A stretch of 64,000 nt of DNA from Kofleriaceae bacterium (GCA_018057825.1 JAGPCY010000005.1:248001-312000); one strand, 5' to 3'. Positions 1-13,439 are shown, counted from the first letter of the stretch. Translations and numbers: made by a program. The notes: generated by a model from the letters alone, not told the origin.

Positions 1-1
1 G

Positions 2-214
2 CCGCCGTCCGACGTGTTGATCTTCACGCTGGCCGGCGGCCGCCGCGTGATCATGCGGCCGTCGGGCACCGAGCCCAAGCTCAAGAGCTACTACGAGGTC
101 CGGGTCGAGGTCGGCGGCGACGAGCCCCTGGCGGCGGCGCGGGCCCGCGGCGCGACCGAGCTGGCCGCGCTGCGCGAGGCCCACCAGGCGATCCTGCGCG
201 AGGCCATGGCGTGA
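2..214 (+). CDS. Phosphohexomutase (phosphoglucomutase/phosphomannomutase family), C-terminal end only
   Basis: The frame is open from the window edge, so only the last 70 residues are seen. They carry the family's C-terminal phosphate-binding loop, RPSGTEPKLKSYYEV (nt 56-100), which grips the substrate phosphate in alpha-D-phosphohexomutases; the upstream VLIFTLAGGRRVIM strand fits the same domain 4. The reaction is 1,6-phosphotransfer on a hexose phosphate. Whether the substrate is glucose, mannose or glucosamine cannot be told without the N-terminal part. The stop overlaps the GTG start of the next gene (GTGA), suggesting translational coupling. Confidence 0.85.
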   Translation, partial: PPSDVLIFTLAGGRRVIMRPSGTEPKLKSYYEVRVEVGGDEPLAAARARGATELAALREAHQAILREAMA

Positions 215-999
215 CCGCGGTCCTCGACGGGACCGCGCTCGGGCGGTGGGTCGAGATCGCCTTGCCCGAGCCGCCGTGGTCGTCGCCGGCGCCGTTCGTC
301 GGCTTCGCCTACCTCGATCCCCAGGCTGGGATGTCGGCCAAGGGCGGGCCGGCCGATGAGCCGGGGTCGACCGTGCTGGTGGTGCGGCTGCCGATCGGCG
401 CGCCGAGCCGGATCCTGTCCGAGGCCGAGGTCGCCGACCGCGGCCTGCCGACGCCACCGCTGTGGGTCGCCGCCTACGGGCCGCAGCCGCCGGCGGTCGC
501 GCCGTGGCGGACCGCGCCGGCCCTGCGCGGTCGCTGGCATCGCCAGTTCCCCGACGACACCGCGGTCCTGTGCCACGACGGCGATCCGGTGCGCACCGGG
601 GTCGCTCCCGAGGGCTGCTGGGTCCGGGTGGTCGAGCAGCACCCGGCGCCGGCCCGACCGGCGGCGCGCGCCGACGGCGCCGCGGTCCCCCTCGACGGCG
701 CGGTCTATGTCGGCGAGCTGTTGACCACGCCGCGCCACCTGCGCTCGCTGGCGCCCGGCGATCGGGTGTGGTTCCTCGCCGACGCGGCCCGGCGCCACGC
801 GCTCCAGGTCTCGCCAGCGTACCTGGCCGAGCGACCGGCCTGGACGGTCACGCCGTGTCCGCGCTGCGGTCTGGTCGAGCTGTTCGAGCCGCCGTCGCTG
901 GCCGCCGCCGCCCGCTTCCCGGAGCAAGGCGAGGTCATGGCCTTCACCGTGCGCTGCCCGCTGTGTCCCCCGCCCGCCGCGCTGGCCCTGGCGCGCCGA

Positions 1000-1023
<24 letters not shown>
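211..1023 (+). CDS. Hypothetical protein with C-terminal Cys pairs
   Basis: 270 residues, GTG start overlapping the mutase stop by 4 bp, so probably the second gene of that operon. I recognise no family. The N-terminal two thirds are Pro/Ala-rich with beta-like stretches; near the C terminus there are two Cys pairs, CPRCG (about residue 218) and CPLC (about residue 250), spaced like a zinc ribbon with the knuckles pulled apart by a Phe/Ala-rich segment. No signal peptide or membrane helix is evident. The 3' end overlaps the 3' end of the convergent response-regulator gene by 24 bp (1000-1023). Confidence 0.7.
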
Positions 1024-2344
<1,321 letters not shown>

Positions 2345-2352
<8 letters not shown>

Positions 2353-4102
2353 CGGGGGCGTCCGGTGGTACCACGGCCGCGACCACCCGGAACCGCGCGC
2401 CTCCCCCGGGGGCGTCGTCGACCGCGATGGTCGCCCCGGCGCGGGCCACCAGGTGGCGGACCACCGCGAGCCCCAGGCCGGTGCCGGTGCCGGCCGGCTT
2501 GGTGGTGACGAAGGGATCGAAGACCCGGGCGCGCTCGGCGGGCGGCACGCCGGGGCCGTCGTCGCACACGTCGAGCGCGAGGCGGTCGCCCGGCGCCGCG
2601 GTCCAGGTCACCGTCACCGCGCCACCGGGCGCGGCGTGGAGGGCGTTGGTGATGAGGTTGACCAGCACCTGCTGCAGGGCGTGGCCGTCGAAGCGGATCG
2701 CCGGCGCGTCGTCGAGCGCGACGGTCAGGCGAGCGCCGCTTCGGCGCACCGCCGGCGCCAGGAGCGCGGCCACCAGCCGACCGATCTCGCGCGGCTGGGT
2801 GCGCGGGTCGCGGTCGCCCGCGGTCTCGGCCCGGGCGTAGCCGAGCAGGCCGGCGACGATCGACTTCATCCGCGTGGCCTCGGCGGCGATCAGCACCAGG
2901 CCCTGGCGATCGGGATGATCCTCGGGCTTGTCCTCGGCCAGGAGGGCGGCGTAGCCCAGCACGGTGGTGAGCGGATTGTTGATCTCGTGGGCGACCTGGG
3001 CCGCCATCACGCCGACCGACGCCAGGCGATCGCCGCGCGCCAGCGCCGCCTGCAGCTCGCTGCGCTCGCCGATCCGCCCGGCCATCTCCTCGATGCGCGC
3101 GCCCAGGTGACCGACCTCGCCGGGCCCGGCGATCGGCGCGGCCGGCGCGGTCTCGCCGCGGGCGATGGCGTCGGCCCGGGCCGCGAGCGCCACCAGCGGA
3201 CGGGTCAGGCGCGCCGCCAGGAGCGCGCCCAGCGCCAGGGCCAGCGCCAGCGCCACCGCCGCCACGACCAACGTGATCCGTCGCGTCGCCCGCGCCAGGG
3301 CGTAGGCGTCGGCCTCGGGCTGGGTCAAGATGATCGCCCACCGCACGCCGCGCACCGACTGGTAGCTCGACAGGTTGCGGTAGACCGCGAGGGCACCGGC
3401 CGCGGTCGTGTGGCCCTCGGCCGCGGCGCCCAGGGCGCGCGCGATCGCGGCGTCGTCGCGACGGCGCGCGCCGACCTCGATCGTCGGATCGGTCGACGCC
3501 ACCACCGTGCCGTCACCGTCGACCACGACCACCGAGGCCCCGGGGCCGAGGCGCGCGCCGCGCACGGTGTCGGCGACGAAGCCGAGATCGATCTCGGCCA
3601 CGAACACCGCGACCAGCTCGCCGGTGCGGCTGCGCGCCTGGACCACCAGCGGCACCCGCGGTCCGCTGGCCGCGAAGCCGGCGTCTCCGACGTAGCCGCC
3701 GAAGCTGCCGGCGCCCAGCTCGATCGTCGGCGGCGCCGATCCGGCCACCAGCGCGCCGTCGGGATCGACGATCGCGACCCCGGCGATCACCGGCACGTCG
3801 CGATCGAGGCGGGCCAGGAGTCGCGCGGTGGCCCGGCGATCGGCGTCGCCCTGGGGATGGGCACCGGTCCGCGCGTCGGCCCAGGTCGCGGCGGCGATCT
3901 CGACGGTGCGGCGGGCGTCCTGCAGCGTGGCGTCGAGGTTGGCGCCGAGCGCGCGGATGAGCGCCAGGTGGCCGCGCACGACCTCGCGCTCCAGATCGCC
4001 GCGGGTCCGCGCGAAGGCCAGCGCGCCGATCGCCAGGGTCGGGATGAGCGCCGCCAGCGCCAGCACGCCGATCACGCGCACGCCGAGGGAGCGCGGCTTC
4101 AT
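2345..4102 (-). CDS. Membrane histidine kinase with large periplasmic sensor, HAMP, HisKA and HATPase
   Basis: 585 residues from the ATG at 4102. A first membrane helix (VIGVLALAALIPTLAIGALA, about 9-28) is followed by a periplasmic domain of about 240 residues resembling a Cache-type sensor, a second Ala/Leu-rich helix (about 270-292), HAMP, the phosphorylation site VAHEINNPLTTV, and an HATPase with N box (NLITNALHA), G1 (DDGPGVP), F box and G2 (GTGLGLAV). The reading frame stays open far upstream, but its codon meaning there belongs to the overlapping solute-binding gene; ATGA overlap with that gene's stop supports the chosen start. It is expected to phosphorylate the NtrC-type regulator encoded next. 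Confidence 0.93.
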
Positions 4103-5265
4103 CGCTCGGCCCCGTTGCGCTCGAGGGCGCGGGCCCACGCCCGCCGGACCCCGGCGATCGCCTCGGCCGGCGAGGCGTCGCCGGCGACCACCGCCGCGAC
4201 CGCCGGCGTGAGGTCGTCGAACAGCGCGGTCGACAGCGGGTGGCGCGGCAGCGGCCGGGCCTCGGCCAGGGCGGCGTAGGTCGCGCCGGCCAGCGGTCCG
4301 GCGTCGGCCAGCGCGGCGACCGTCGTCGGTACCGTGCCGATGCGGCGGGCCCAGGCCGCGGCCACCGCGGGCTCGGTCAAGACCTCGACCAGGGCCCAGG
4401 CCGCCTCCGGCGACGGCGCGCACCGCGGCACCGCCAGGAGCTGCGCGCCGATCGGCGCGTGGGGCAGGGCGGCGATCGCCAGGCCGCTGACCTCGCCCTC
4501 GGCGGACTCGGCGATCGCCGGGAAGGCCCACGGGCCGGTGACCAAGGTCGCGAGCTCCCCGGCCCGGAACCGCGCCGCCTCGCGCTCGGCCTCGGCGCCC
4601 GGCGGTGGCGCCGGCGCGGCCACCCCGGTCGAGAACAGCGCGGCGAAGTCGGCCAGGGCCGCCTCGGCGCCGGGGCCGTCGATCCCGAGGCTGGCCCGGG
4701 CGCCGTCGGCGACGTCGGCGCCCCGCGCGCGCAGGAACGGCACCAGCCAGTAGCCGTCGATCCGGACCCCCAGGCCGTGGCGGTCGGGGCCGGTCTCGGC
4801 GCGCGCCATCGTCGCCAGGTCGGTCAGCGCGGTCGGCGGCCACGGCGTCGGTCGCGGTCGACTCGCCGCCCGCACCAGCACCAGCCCGTCGAGGGACATC
4901 GGCGCCGCGGCCAGGCGGCCGTCGACGGTGGCCAGGGCCCGGGCCGGCGGCAGCCAGTCGCGGGCGGCCAGGCTCGGCGGCGGCGGTGCCAGGTGGGCGG
5001 CCAGCCCGGGCAGCCAGGTGGCGTCGATCCGCAGGAGGTCCGGGCACGCCTGGCCCGCGGCCAGGGTGGAGCGCACCACGCCCTCGCCGCGGGCGAACGG
5101 CAGGAGCACCGGATCGACGGCCAGCGCGCGCTCGCGGATCACCCGGTCGAGGGCCGCGGCCTCGGGCGCCGACAGCGTGTGCATGAACCGCACCGCCGGG
5201 CGGCGCGCCGGGGCGGCGCCGTCGCAGGCGAGGGCGGCGACCGCGACCAGGGCCAGGGAGCGCAC
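4099..5265 (-). CDS. Extracellular solute-binding lipoprotein (ABC family 1-like), probable sensor partner of the kinase
   Basis: 388 residues beginning with a short signal and lipobox (VAALAC, Cys14), so likely outer-face or periplasmic lipoprotein. The body has features of family 1 sugar-binding proteins: PDLLRIDATWLPGLAAHL, a domain-crossover region with VTGPWAFPAI, and LLAVPRCAPSPEAAWALVEVL near the end. No permease or ATPase gene is adjacent; instead the stop overlaps the start of a histidine kinase by 4 bp. I infer that it feeds ligand information to that kinase, not to a transporter, as known for some binding-protein-assisted two-component sensors. The ligand is unknown. Confidence 0.82.
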   Translation of the reverse strand: MRSLALVAVAALACDGAAPARRPAVRFMHTLSAPEAAALDRVIRERALAVDPVLLPFARGEGVVRSTLAAGQACPDLLRIDATWLPGLAAHLAPPPPSLAARDWLPPARALATVDGRLAAAPMSLDGLVLVRAASRPRPTPWPPTALTDLATMARAETGPDRHGLGVRIDGYWLVPFLRARGADVADGARASLGIDGPGAEAALADFAALFSTGVAAPAPPPGAEAEREAARFRAGELATLVTGPWAFPAIAESAEGEVSGLAIAALPHAPIGAQLLAVPRCAPSPEAAWALVEVLTEPAVAAAWARRIGTVPTTVAALADAGPLAGATYAALAEARPLPRHPLSTALFDDLTPAVAAVVAGDASPAEAIAGVRRAWARALERNGAER

Positions 5266-5313
5266 GGCGCCAGCCTACCGCGGCGGCGGCGGACCCGTGG
5301 TATCACCGCGCGC

Positions 5314-6189
5314 GTGACCGCACCGGCGCGCCCCGGGTTGAGCATGACCGGCTTCGGCCGGGGCAGCGCGGCGGCCGGCGCGCTGCGCGTCACCGTCGAG
5401 CTGCGCGCGGTCAACCACCGCTTCCTCGAGGTCAAGCTGCGCGGCGCCGCTGGGCCGGCGATCGAGGAGCAGGTGACCGCCGCGGTCCGCGAGCGGGTCA
5501 GCCGGGGCGCGCTCACGGCGGCGGTCGTGATCGATCGCGGCCCGGCTGGCGCGGTGGCGATCGATCGCGCCGCCGCGGTCGCCGCCCACCGGACCCTGGC
5601 CACGTTGGCCTACGAGCTGGGCATGGCCCCTCCGACCATGGCCGACGTCCTGGCGGTCCCCGGCGTCCTCGCCGCCGGCGGCCCGGCCGGCGACGACCTC
5701 GCGCCCCTGGTGGCTCAGGCGACCGCCGCCGCCCTCGACGAGCTGACCGCGCATCGGGCCCGCGAGGGCCAGGCCCTGGTCGCCGACGTCGCCGCGCGGG
5801 TGGCCGCGGTCCGCGAGCTCCACGGCGCGATCGCCACCGCCGCCGCCGCCGCCGGCCCGGCGATCGCCGCCCGGGTCACCGAGCGGATCGAGCGCCTGGC
5901 GCCCGGCGTGGTCAGCCCCGAGCGCCTGGCCCAGGAGCTCGCCCTCCTGGTCGAGCGCGCCGACGTCACCGAGGAGCTGGTCCGGGCCGCTGCGCACCTC
6001 GAGGCCCTGGCCGCGACCCTGGCCGAGGGTGGGCCGATCGGTCGTCGCCTCGACTTCCTGCTTCAGGAGCTCGGCCGCGAGATCAACACCACCGGCGCGA
6101 AATCGCCCACCGCAGCGATCTCCGCCTTGGTCGTGCAAGCCAAGGCCGAGCTTGAGAAGATGCGCGAGCAGGTGCAGAACCTCGAGTAA
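5314..6189 (+). CDS. yicC: YicC-family endoribonuclease/stress protein
   Basis: About 291 residues. The N-terminal signature SMTGFGRG and the following LRAVNHRFLEVKLR are diagnostic of YicC_N, and the C-terminal DUF1732 part is shown by GRRLDFLLQELGREINTTGAKS. YicC proteins act on RNA in the cytoplasm. The GTG at 5314 places 10 residues before MTGFGR; the internal ATG at 5344 is the alternative, but most homologues have a short lead. It is followed after 3 bp by gmk, a neighbourhood common in bacteria and supportive of both calls. Divergent from the solute-binding gene with only about 48 bp between, so both promoters must be packed there. Confidence 0.93.
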   Translation: MTAPARPGLSMTGFGRGSAAAGALRVTVELRAVNHRFLEVKLRGAAGPAIEEQVTAAVRERVSRGALTAAVVIDRGPAGAVAIDRAAAVAAHRTLATLAYELGMAPPTMADVLAVPGVLAAGGPAGDDLAPLVAQATAAALDELTAHRAREGQALVADVAARVAAVRELHGAIATAAAAAGPAIAARVTERIERLAPGVVSPERLAQELALLVERADVTEELVRAAAHLEALAATLAEGGPIGRRLDFLLQELGREINTTGAKSPTAAISALVVQAKAELEKMREQVQNLE

Positions 6190-6192
6190 CCC

Positions 6193-6882
6193 GTGTCCGC
6201 CCGTGGCTTCCTCCTGATCGTGTCGTCCCCGTCGGGGGCCGGCAAGACCACGCTCACCCGCCGGCTCTTGCGCGAGCACGACACCATCGACTTCTCGGTG
6301 TCGTACACCACGCGACCGCAGCGCCCGGGCGAGCGTGACGGCATCGACTACCACTTCGTCGATGGCGCCACCTTCGATCGCATGATCGGCGACGGCGAGT
6401 TCGCCGAGTGGTTCGTCGTCCACGGCAACCGCTACGGCACCGCCCGCGGACCGATCGAGGCGTCCTTGGCCGCCGGCCACGACATGATCTTCGACGTCGA
6501 CTTTCAGGGCGCCCTGGCCCTGGCCGAGCGCTGGCCCGCCGACTCGCTGCGGGTCTTCATCTTGCCGCCCGACCTCGCGACCCTGGCGGCCCGGCTGCGG
6601 TCGCGGGCCACCGACGCCGACGACGTGATCGAGCGGCGGCTGCGCAAGGCGATCGAGGAGCTCGGTCACTACCGCGAGTACGATCACCTGATCGTCAACG
6701 CCGAGCTCGAGCCGGCCTACCGGACCTTGCGCGCGGTGTACCTGACCCGGCGCTACGGCGAGGTCGACCGAGCCGACGTGGCGTGGCCGCTGGCCGAGCT
6801 GGCCGCCGAGGTCGCCGCCAACCGCGCGCGCGATCCCGCCGCCCACGCCCGGGCGCTGATCGCCAGCGCCGCCGGTGCGTAA
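6193..6882 (+). CDS. gmk: Guanylate kinase
   Basis: 229 residues, GTG start 3 bp after the yicC stop. The P-loop SSPSGAGKTT (about 11-20) phosphorylates GMP with ATP; the GMP-binding part is seen in SYTTRPQRPGERDGIDYHFV and the following GEFAEWFVVHGNRYGT, and IFDVDFQGA carries the Walker-B-like Asp. RRLRKAIEEL is the lid region. Length is slightly above the usual 205-210 because of an Ala-rich tail. It acts in purine nucleotide salvage and lowers GMP pools for the (p)ppGpp enzyme encoded 1.2 kb downstream, though that link is only contextual. Confidence 0.97.
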   Translation: MSARGFLLIVSSPSGAGKTTLTRRLLREHDTIDFSVSYTTRPQRPGERDGIDYHFVDGATFDRMIGDGEFAEWFVVHGNRYGTARGPIEASLAAGHDMIFDVDFQGALALAERWPADSLRVFILPPDLATLAARLRSRATDADDVIERRLRKAIEELGHYREYDHLIVNAELEPAYRTLRAVYLTRRYGEVDRADVAWPLAELAAEVAANRARDPAAHARALIASAAGA

Positions 6883-6998
6883 CCCGCGAGGACGTCGCCG
6901 GGTCGGTCGCGGCGATGCCGCCGGGCCTCACCTGCGACGCTGTCACCGTCGACGATTTCCGCTTGACCCGCCGCCGCGGGCGGCGCAACGATCGCCGC

Positions 6999-7658
6999 AT
7001 GGCTCACCGGATCCGCACGCTCCTCGCGCTCGCGGCCGTCGCGCTCGCCGCCGCCGCTTGTTCGCGCACGTTCCACGGCGAGGTCGTCCAGCCCAACCCG
7101 CTGGCCAAACCGACGGAGACCCTGCGCGACTCCGAGGTCGTGCGGATCGTCACCGGCGACATGGAGCTGAACGTGCCCCGGGAGGCCGAGCAGCGGGTGT
7201 CGGTCTTGCGCCATCGCCGCTACCCGCTCAACAACGAGGCGTCGTTCACCGTGGTGTCGCGCGATCGCCTGCGCTTCCACGTCCAGCTCGAGCACAAGTG
7301 GCAGGAGTGGGCCGACCTCAGCTCGTGGGAGGTCTACATGGTCGATGATCGCGGGCAGCGCTACCTGCCCGAGGGCATCGAGCACCCGCACACCAAGCAC
7401 CTGGTGTCGATGTGGGATCGCGAGACCCGCAGCGTGTCGCGCAACATGTACGGCGACATCACGGCGATCCACGAGGACGGCTGGCGCCGTCGCCAGACCC
7501 TCGGCTCGCTGTCGGTGTTCCGCGGCAAGGCCGACTTCGTCTTCTACCAGCGCGACCTGTTCACCCCCGACATGCGCCGGCTGACCTTGGTCGTCCGCCG
7601 CTCGGGGCAGGCCTTCGAGTTCACCTGGAACTTCGAGGATCGAATCGCGGCGGAATAG
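6999..7658 (+). CDS. Hypothetical lipoprotein
   Basis: 219 residues from the ATG at 6999, starting with an Arg-containing n-region, an Ala/Leu-rich core and a lipobox ending at Cys21 ([12 protein letters not shown]). The mature part is charged and aromatic-rich with several short beta-like stretches ([37 protein letters not shown]) and no motif I know. The same frame is open upstream through gmk, but that stretch is out of frame with the real gene. Tn-like features are absent. A two-hairpin repeat begins about 36 bp after the stop. Confidence 0.75.
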   Translation: MAHRIRTLLALAAVALAAAACSRTFHGEVVQPNPLAKPTETLRDSEVVRIVTGDMELNVPREAEQRVSVLRHRRYPLNNEASFTVVSRDRLRFHVQLEHKWQEWADLSSWEVYMVDDRGQRYLPEGIEHPHTKHLVSMWDRETRSVSRNMYGDITAIHEDGWRRRQTLGSLSVFRGKADFVFYQRDLFTPDMRRLTLVVRRSGQAFEFTWNFEDRIAAE

Positions 7659-10189
<2,531 letters not shown>

Positions 10190-10241
10190 CGCGAGCCGGC
10201 CTGACGGGGGATCGAAGGTCGGCGCCCTGCGTTCAATCGGT

Positions 10242-10646
10242 GTGCGCCTCCTCGTCCTCGTCGCTGCCCTGGCCGTCGCCGCGCCGGCGGCCGCCGATCG
10301 CTACGCTCCCTACGCCACCCGCGAGGCCGTGCTCGGCTGCTGGCAGGTCGGGGCCGGGGCGACCCTGACGCTCACCCCGGTCGGCAAGCACAGCGCCCAG
10401 GCCACGGCGCGCTTCTCGCGCCGCCCGCGCGGCGGGCCGGCGATCCTGCGCGCGCGCACGACGTGGAATGCCGAGGCCGGGGCCTTCGCGGTCCCATGTC
10501 GGCCGCGCACGCAGCACGGCACGACCTGCCTCATTGCGCCCGTCGCCGCCGGTCTGCAGGTGTGGGTGATCGCCTTCGACCACCAGGGGCGCTCGAAGGG
10601 GGTCGTCGAGTCGTTGGTGGCGCAGCCGTGCCGCGCCCGGCCGTAG
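10242..10646 (+). CDS. Small secreted hypothetical protein
   Basis: 134 residues, GTG start. The N terminus is a typical signal peptide ([17 protein letters not shown], cleavage near Ala19). The mature part has three Cys (GCWQVG, VPCRPR, TTCLI and one near the end, QPC), alternating beta-like segments and a [15 protein letters not shown] start reminiscent of small lipocalin/META-like folds, but no firm family. It stands alone on the plus strand between relA and a convergent small gene whose stop is 3 bp away. Confidence 0.65.
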   Translation: MRLLVLVAALAVAAPAAADRYAPYATREAVLGCWQVGAGATLTLTPVGKHSAQATARFSRRPRGGPAILRARTTWNAEAGAFAVPCRPRTQHGTTCLIAPVAAGLQVWVIAFDHQGRSKGVVESLVAQPCRARP

Positions 10647-10649
10647 CGG

Positions 10650-10811
10650 CTACTTGGCCTTGGGGGCCGGCTTGCCGGGCTCGCCCAGCGCGGCGAACAG
10701 CTCGGCGCTCGACACCGTCGAGCGGCGGGCCAGCTTGTTCTTGCGCTTGCGGCCCATGTTCTTGTGCGAGCGCTTGCGCTTGTTCTCCGAGGCGGCGGTG
10801 TTCGAGGCCAT
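10650..10811 (-). CDS. Small very basic hypothetical protein (53 aa)
   Basis: Short frame from the ATG at 10811 to TAG at 10650. The first 30 residues are packed with Lys/Arg (ENKRKRSHKNMGRKRKNK, then LARRST), and the rest ends SAELFAALGEPGKPAPKAK. The composition resembles ribosome- or RNA-binding small proteins; I recall similar short basic proteins in other myxobacteria but cannot name the family. Codon use is GC-rich at third positions like its neighbours, supporting that it is translated. It is convergent with the secreted protein gene and separated from the PilZ gene by 88 bp. Confidence 0.6.
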   Translation of the reverse strand: MASNTAASENKRKRSHKNMGRKRKNKLARRSTVSSAELFAALGEPGKPAPKAK

Positions 10812-10899
10812 GGCTGGTATCCAGGATCGGGTGGGTGCCGCAGGTTGCGGCGGAGCGGCCGTTTCTAGCCGGGTCGGCGCGGGGTGTCAATCGCCCAGG

Positions 10900-11532
10900 T
10901 CACTCGGCGGGCGGGCCGAGGTCGACCGTCGCGGTCTCCGAGGCGTGGCGCAGGAGCGCGCGCAGGGTGCGCCCGACGTCGCCGGTGGTCGGCACGAAGT
11001 CGACTCCGAACCCCGGCCGCTTGCCGTGGCGGGTCCACGCGACGTGGCCGGTCAGCGGCAGGGCCTCGCCGCTCGGCGCGGTGATGGTGACCGCGACCGC
11101 GGCGCCGATGGCCGGCGGGACCTCGGCCAGGACGAAGGCGCCGCCGGCGGACAGATCCTCGACCGTGGTGACCGTCGCCGGGGCGCCCTCGACGTGCCAG
11201 GTCGCCGACAGCGAGGCCGGGAACCGGGCGTGGTCGCGGTGCACGGTGGCCTCGACCCGGACCTCGCCGGTGGCCAGGCCGACCAGGAAGTCGCGGGTGG
11301 TCGCGTCGTCGACGGCCAGCGCGAACCGCAGGCCGTGCTCGAAGGCGATCCCGACCACGTCGGCGCGCACCAGGGCGCGGTTGGGCAGCCCCGGGAAGGA
11401 CACCTCGAGCAGCACCCGCTCGCCGATGTTGCCGTCGGTGCGCGTGCGGGTCGACAGGGTGCCGCCGTCGGCGGGATGGTAGGCGGCGAGGAAGTCGGCG
11501 GCCGACGCGTAGGCCAAGGTCACGAGGCGCAT
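10900..11532 (-). CDS. PilZ-domain protein
   Basis: 210 residues. The C-terminal half has the two c-di-GMP-binding signatures of PilZ: RxxxR as RDHAR (residues 99-103) and D/NxSxxG as DLSAGG (126-131), followed by VAWTRHGKRPGFGVDF. The N-terminal half (about 25-90) has a PilZ-like beta pattern without the motifs, as in the duplicated PilZ proteins of myxobacteria. It probably binds c-di-GMP and works as a cytoplasmic adaptor. It is divergent from the zinc-ribbon pseudokinase gene, with 68 bp between the two starts. Confidence 0.85.
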   Translation of the reverse strand: MRLVTLAYASAADFLAAYHPADGGTLSTRTRTDGNIGERVLLEVSFPGLPNRALVRADVVGIAFEHGLRFALAVDDATTRDFLVGLATGEVRVEATVHRDHARFPASLSATWHVEGAPATVTTVEDLSAGGAFVLAEVPPAIGAAVAVTITAPSGEALPLTGHVAWTRHGKRPGFGVDFVPTTGDVGRTLRALLRHASETATVDLGPPAE

Positions 11533-11600
11533 GGTTGCTCCGGTTGCTTTCGCCCGAGGATGTCCTTAGGATCCGCAACATTGCAAGACAGGTCGGCCCA

Positions 11601-13439
11601 ATGAAAGTTTGTCCGAAGTGCGGCACGCAATACGGCGACGACGCGAACTTCTGCACCAACGACGCCGGGCGGTTGATCGCGCTGGCCGCGGCGCCGACGG
11701 CCGCGGCGACCGCGGCGCCGACGGCGGCCGCCCCGGCGGCCAACCTGGTCGGTGGCCGCTTCGAGCTGGGCGAGCGGGTCGGCGGTCGCCACACCGGTGA
11801 CGTCCACCGCGCTATCGATCGCCAGACCGGCGCCCAGGTCGCGATCAAGCTGGTGGCGCCGGCGCTGGCCGCCCAGCCCGCCGCCGCCCAGCGCGTCGAG
11901 CGTGAGCTCAAGCTCCTCGAGCGGGTGTCCCACCCGGCGGTGGCGCGGGTCCTCGCGTCGGGCCGCCACGGCGACCGCCTGTTCGTCGCCACCGAGTGGG
12001 TGACCGGGGCCTCGCTGGCCGACGCCCTCGGGGCCGGGCCGGTGACCATGGAGCGCGCGACCGCGATCGCCACCGCGGTCGGCGGGGCGCTCCTCGACGC
12101 CGCCAAGGTCGGCGTGGTCCATCGCGATCTCGCGCCCAAGAACGTGCTCCTCACCGCCGAGGGCCCCAAGGTCATCAACTTCCCGTTGCCGGTGCCCAAC
12201 GAGCGGATCGCTGGCGTCGCCGGGTTCTTGCCGCCCGAGGCGGTCGAGGGCAAGCCGATCGATCAGCGGTCGGCGACCTATAGCCTGGGGGCCCTGTTCT
12301 ACGCCGCGGTCACCGGCGCGCCGCCGTTCACCGGCGAGGTCGCCGCGATCTTGCAGCAGCAGGCCGGCGGCACCGTGCCACCGCCGTCGGCGCGGGTGCC
12401 GCTGTCGCCGGAGATCGACGCGGTGATCGGTCGGGCGATGGACCGCAACCCCGCCAAGCGCCACCTGACCCTCAAGCAGTTCATCGACGATCTCGAGCGG
12501 GCCGCCAGCGGCGAGCCCTCGCCGAGCACGACCGCGCCGTTCGGTCGGGTCGGCAAGCCCAAGGAGCTGGCCTCGACCATGCTCGGGGTCTCGGCGGTCG
12601 GTGGCAACGAGGCCAAGACCCGCCAGATGGACGTGCAGATCCCGCCGGAGGCGCTGCGGGAGGCCGCGGCCCTCGAGGCCGTGGTCGCGCCGCCGCCGCC
12701 GACCATGCCGCCGCTCGTGGTCCCGCCGGCGGTGATCCCCGCGCCCGTGCCCGCCCCGGCCGCGGTGCCGGTCGCCGCGGTGCCGGTCGCCGTCCCGGCC
12801 GTGGCGTCGGCGCCGGTGCCGGTCGCGGTGCCGGTCGCGGCGCCGCCCTCGGGGTCGCCCTGGGCTGCGCCGGCGCCGGTCGCGTCGGCGCCCGCGGTGC
12901 CCGCCCCGGTGGCGCCCAGCCAGACCCCGACCGTCGAGCTGCCGCAGCAGGCCCCGCCGCCGCCCGCGGCTCCGGTCATGCCCGCGCGTGCCCCCGAGGC
13001 GGCGCCGGCCGGCGCGTCGATGGCCCCCGGGGCTGGGGCCGGCAAGGGGCAGGGCGGCAAGCGCAAGGAGGGCGGCGGCAAGAAGAAGGGGCAGTTCCGC
13101 GAGACCCTGTGGTTCAAGAAGGGCGACCTCGACGCCGCCGCCGCCGAGGAGGCGGCCCGGTCGGGAGACGGCGCGGCCCAGGACAAGGTCGACTCGCTGC
13201 CGATGGAGGATCGCTACAAGGACGACGGCTCGATCACGTCGACCGACGCCGATCGCTACAGCCTGCGCACCGGACAGACCTCATCGATGCCGGTGATGCG
13301 CGATGGCCCGGCCTCGTCGGGCTCGGTGTCCGAGGCGGATCTGATCGGCGAGCTCAAGGGCGGGCGCACGAAGATCTTCGTCGCGATCGGCGTGGCGGTG
13401 GTCGCGCTGGTGGTGATCGTCCTCGTCTTCGCGATGTGA
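11601..13439 (+). CDS. Zinc-ribbon Ser/Thr kinase-like membrane protein, probably a pseudokinase
   Basis: 612 residues from the ATG at 11601. An N-terminal zinc ribbon (CPKC at 4-7, CTND further on) leads by an Ala/Pro linker to a Pkn-type kinase domain (about 50-325). The ATP Lys is present (VAIK, Lys83) and HRDLAPKN is intact (174-181), but DFG is replaced by NFP (193-195), the subdomain-IX Asp of RSDxYSLG is Ala225 and the second Gly of the P-loop is Arg64. Catalysis is therefore doubtful. A long Pro/Ala/Val linker (about 360-490), a Lys-rich basic segment and a single C-terminal membrane helix (IFVAIGVAVVALVVIVLVFA) follow. The last codons run into a 14-bp tandem repeat. Confidence 0.88.
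   Translation: MKVCPKCGTQYGDDANFCTNDAGRLIALAAAPTAAATAAPTAAAPAANLVGGRFELGERVGGRHTGDVHRAIDRQTGAQVAIKLVAPALAAQPAAAQRVERELKLLERVSHPAVARVLASGRHGDRLFVATEWVTGASLADALGAGPVTMERATAIATAVGGALLDAAKVGVVHRDLAPKNVLLTAEGPKVINFPLPVPNERIAGVAGFLPPEAVEGKPIDQRSATYSLGALFYAAVTGAPPFTGEVAAILQQQAGGTVPPPSARVPLSPEIDAVIGRAMDRNPAKRHLTLKQFIDDLERAASGEPSPSTTAPFGRVGKPKELASTMLGVSAVGGNEAKTRQMDVQIPPEALREAAALEAVVAPPPPTMPPLVVPPAVIPAPVPAPAAVPVAAVPVAVPAVASAPVPVAVPVAAPPSGSPWAAPAPVASAPAVPAPVAPSQTPTVELPQQAPPPPAAPVMPARAPEAAPAGASMAPGAGAGKGQGGKRKEGGGKKKGQFRETLWFKKGDLDAAAAEEAARSGDGAAQDKVDSLPMEDRYKDDGSITSTDADRYSLRTGQTSSMPVMRDGPASSGSVSEADLIGELKGGRTKIFVAIGVAVVALVVIVLVFAM

Noticed and set aside
11533-11550. TGG...TTGC motif before the kinase-like gene as a sigma-54 site
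   Set aside because: The spacing between GG and GC is 11 bases, one too many, and the intervening sequence does not match the consensus.
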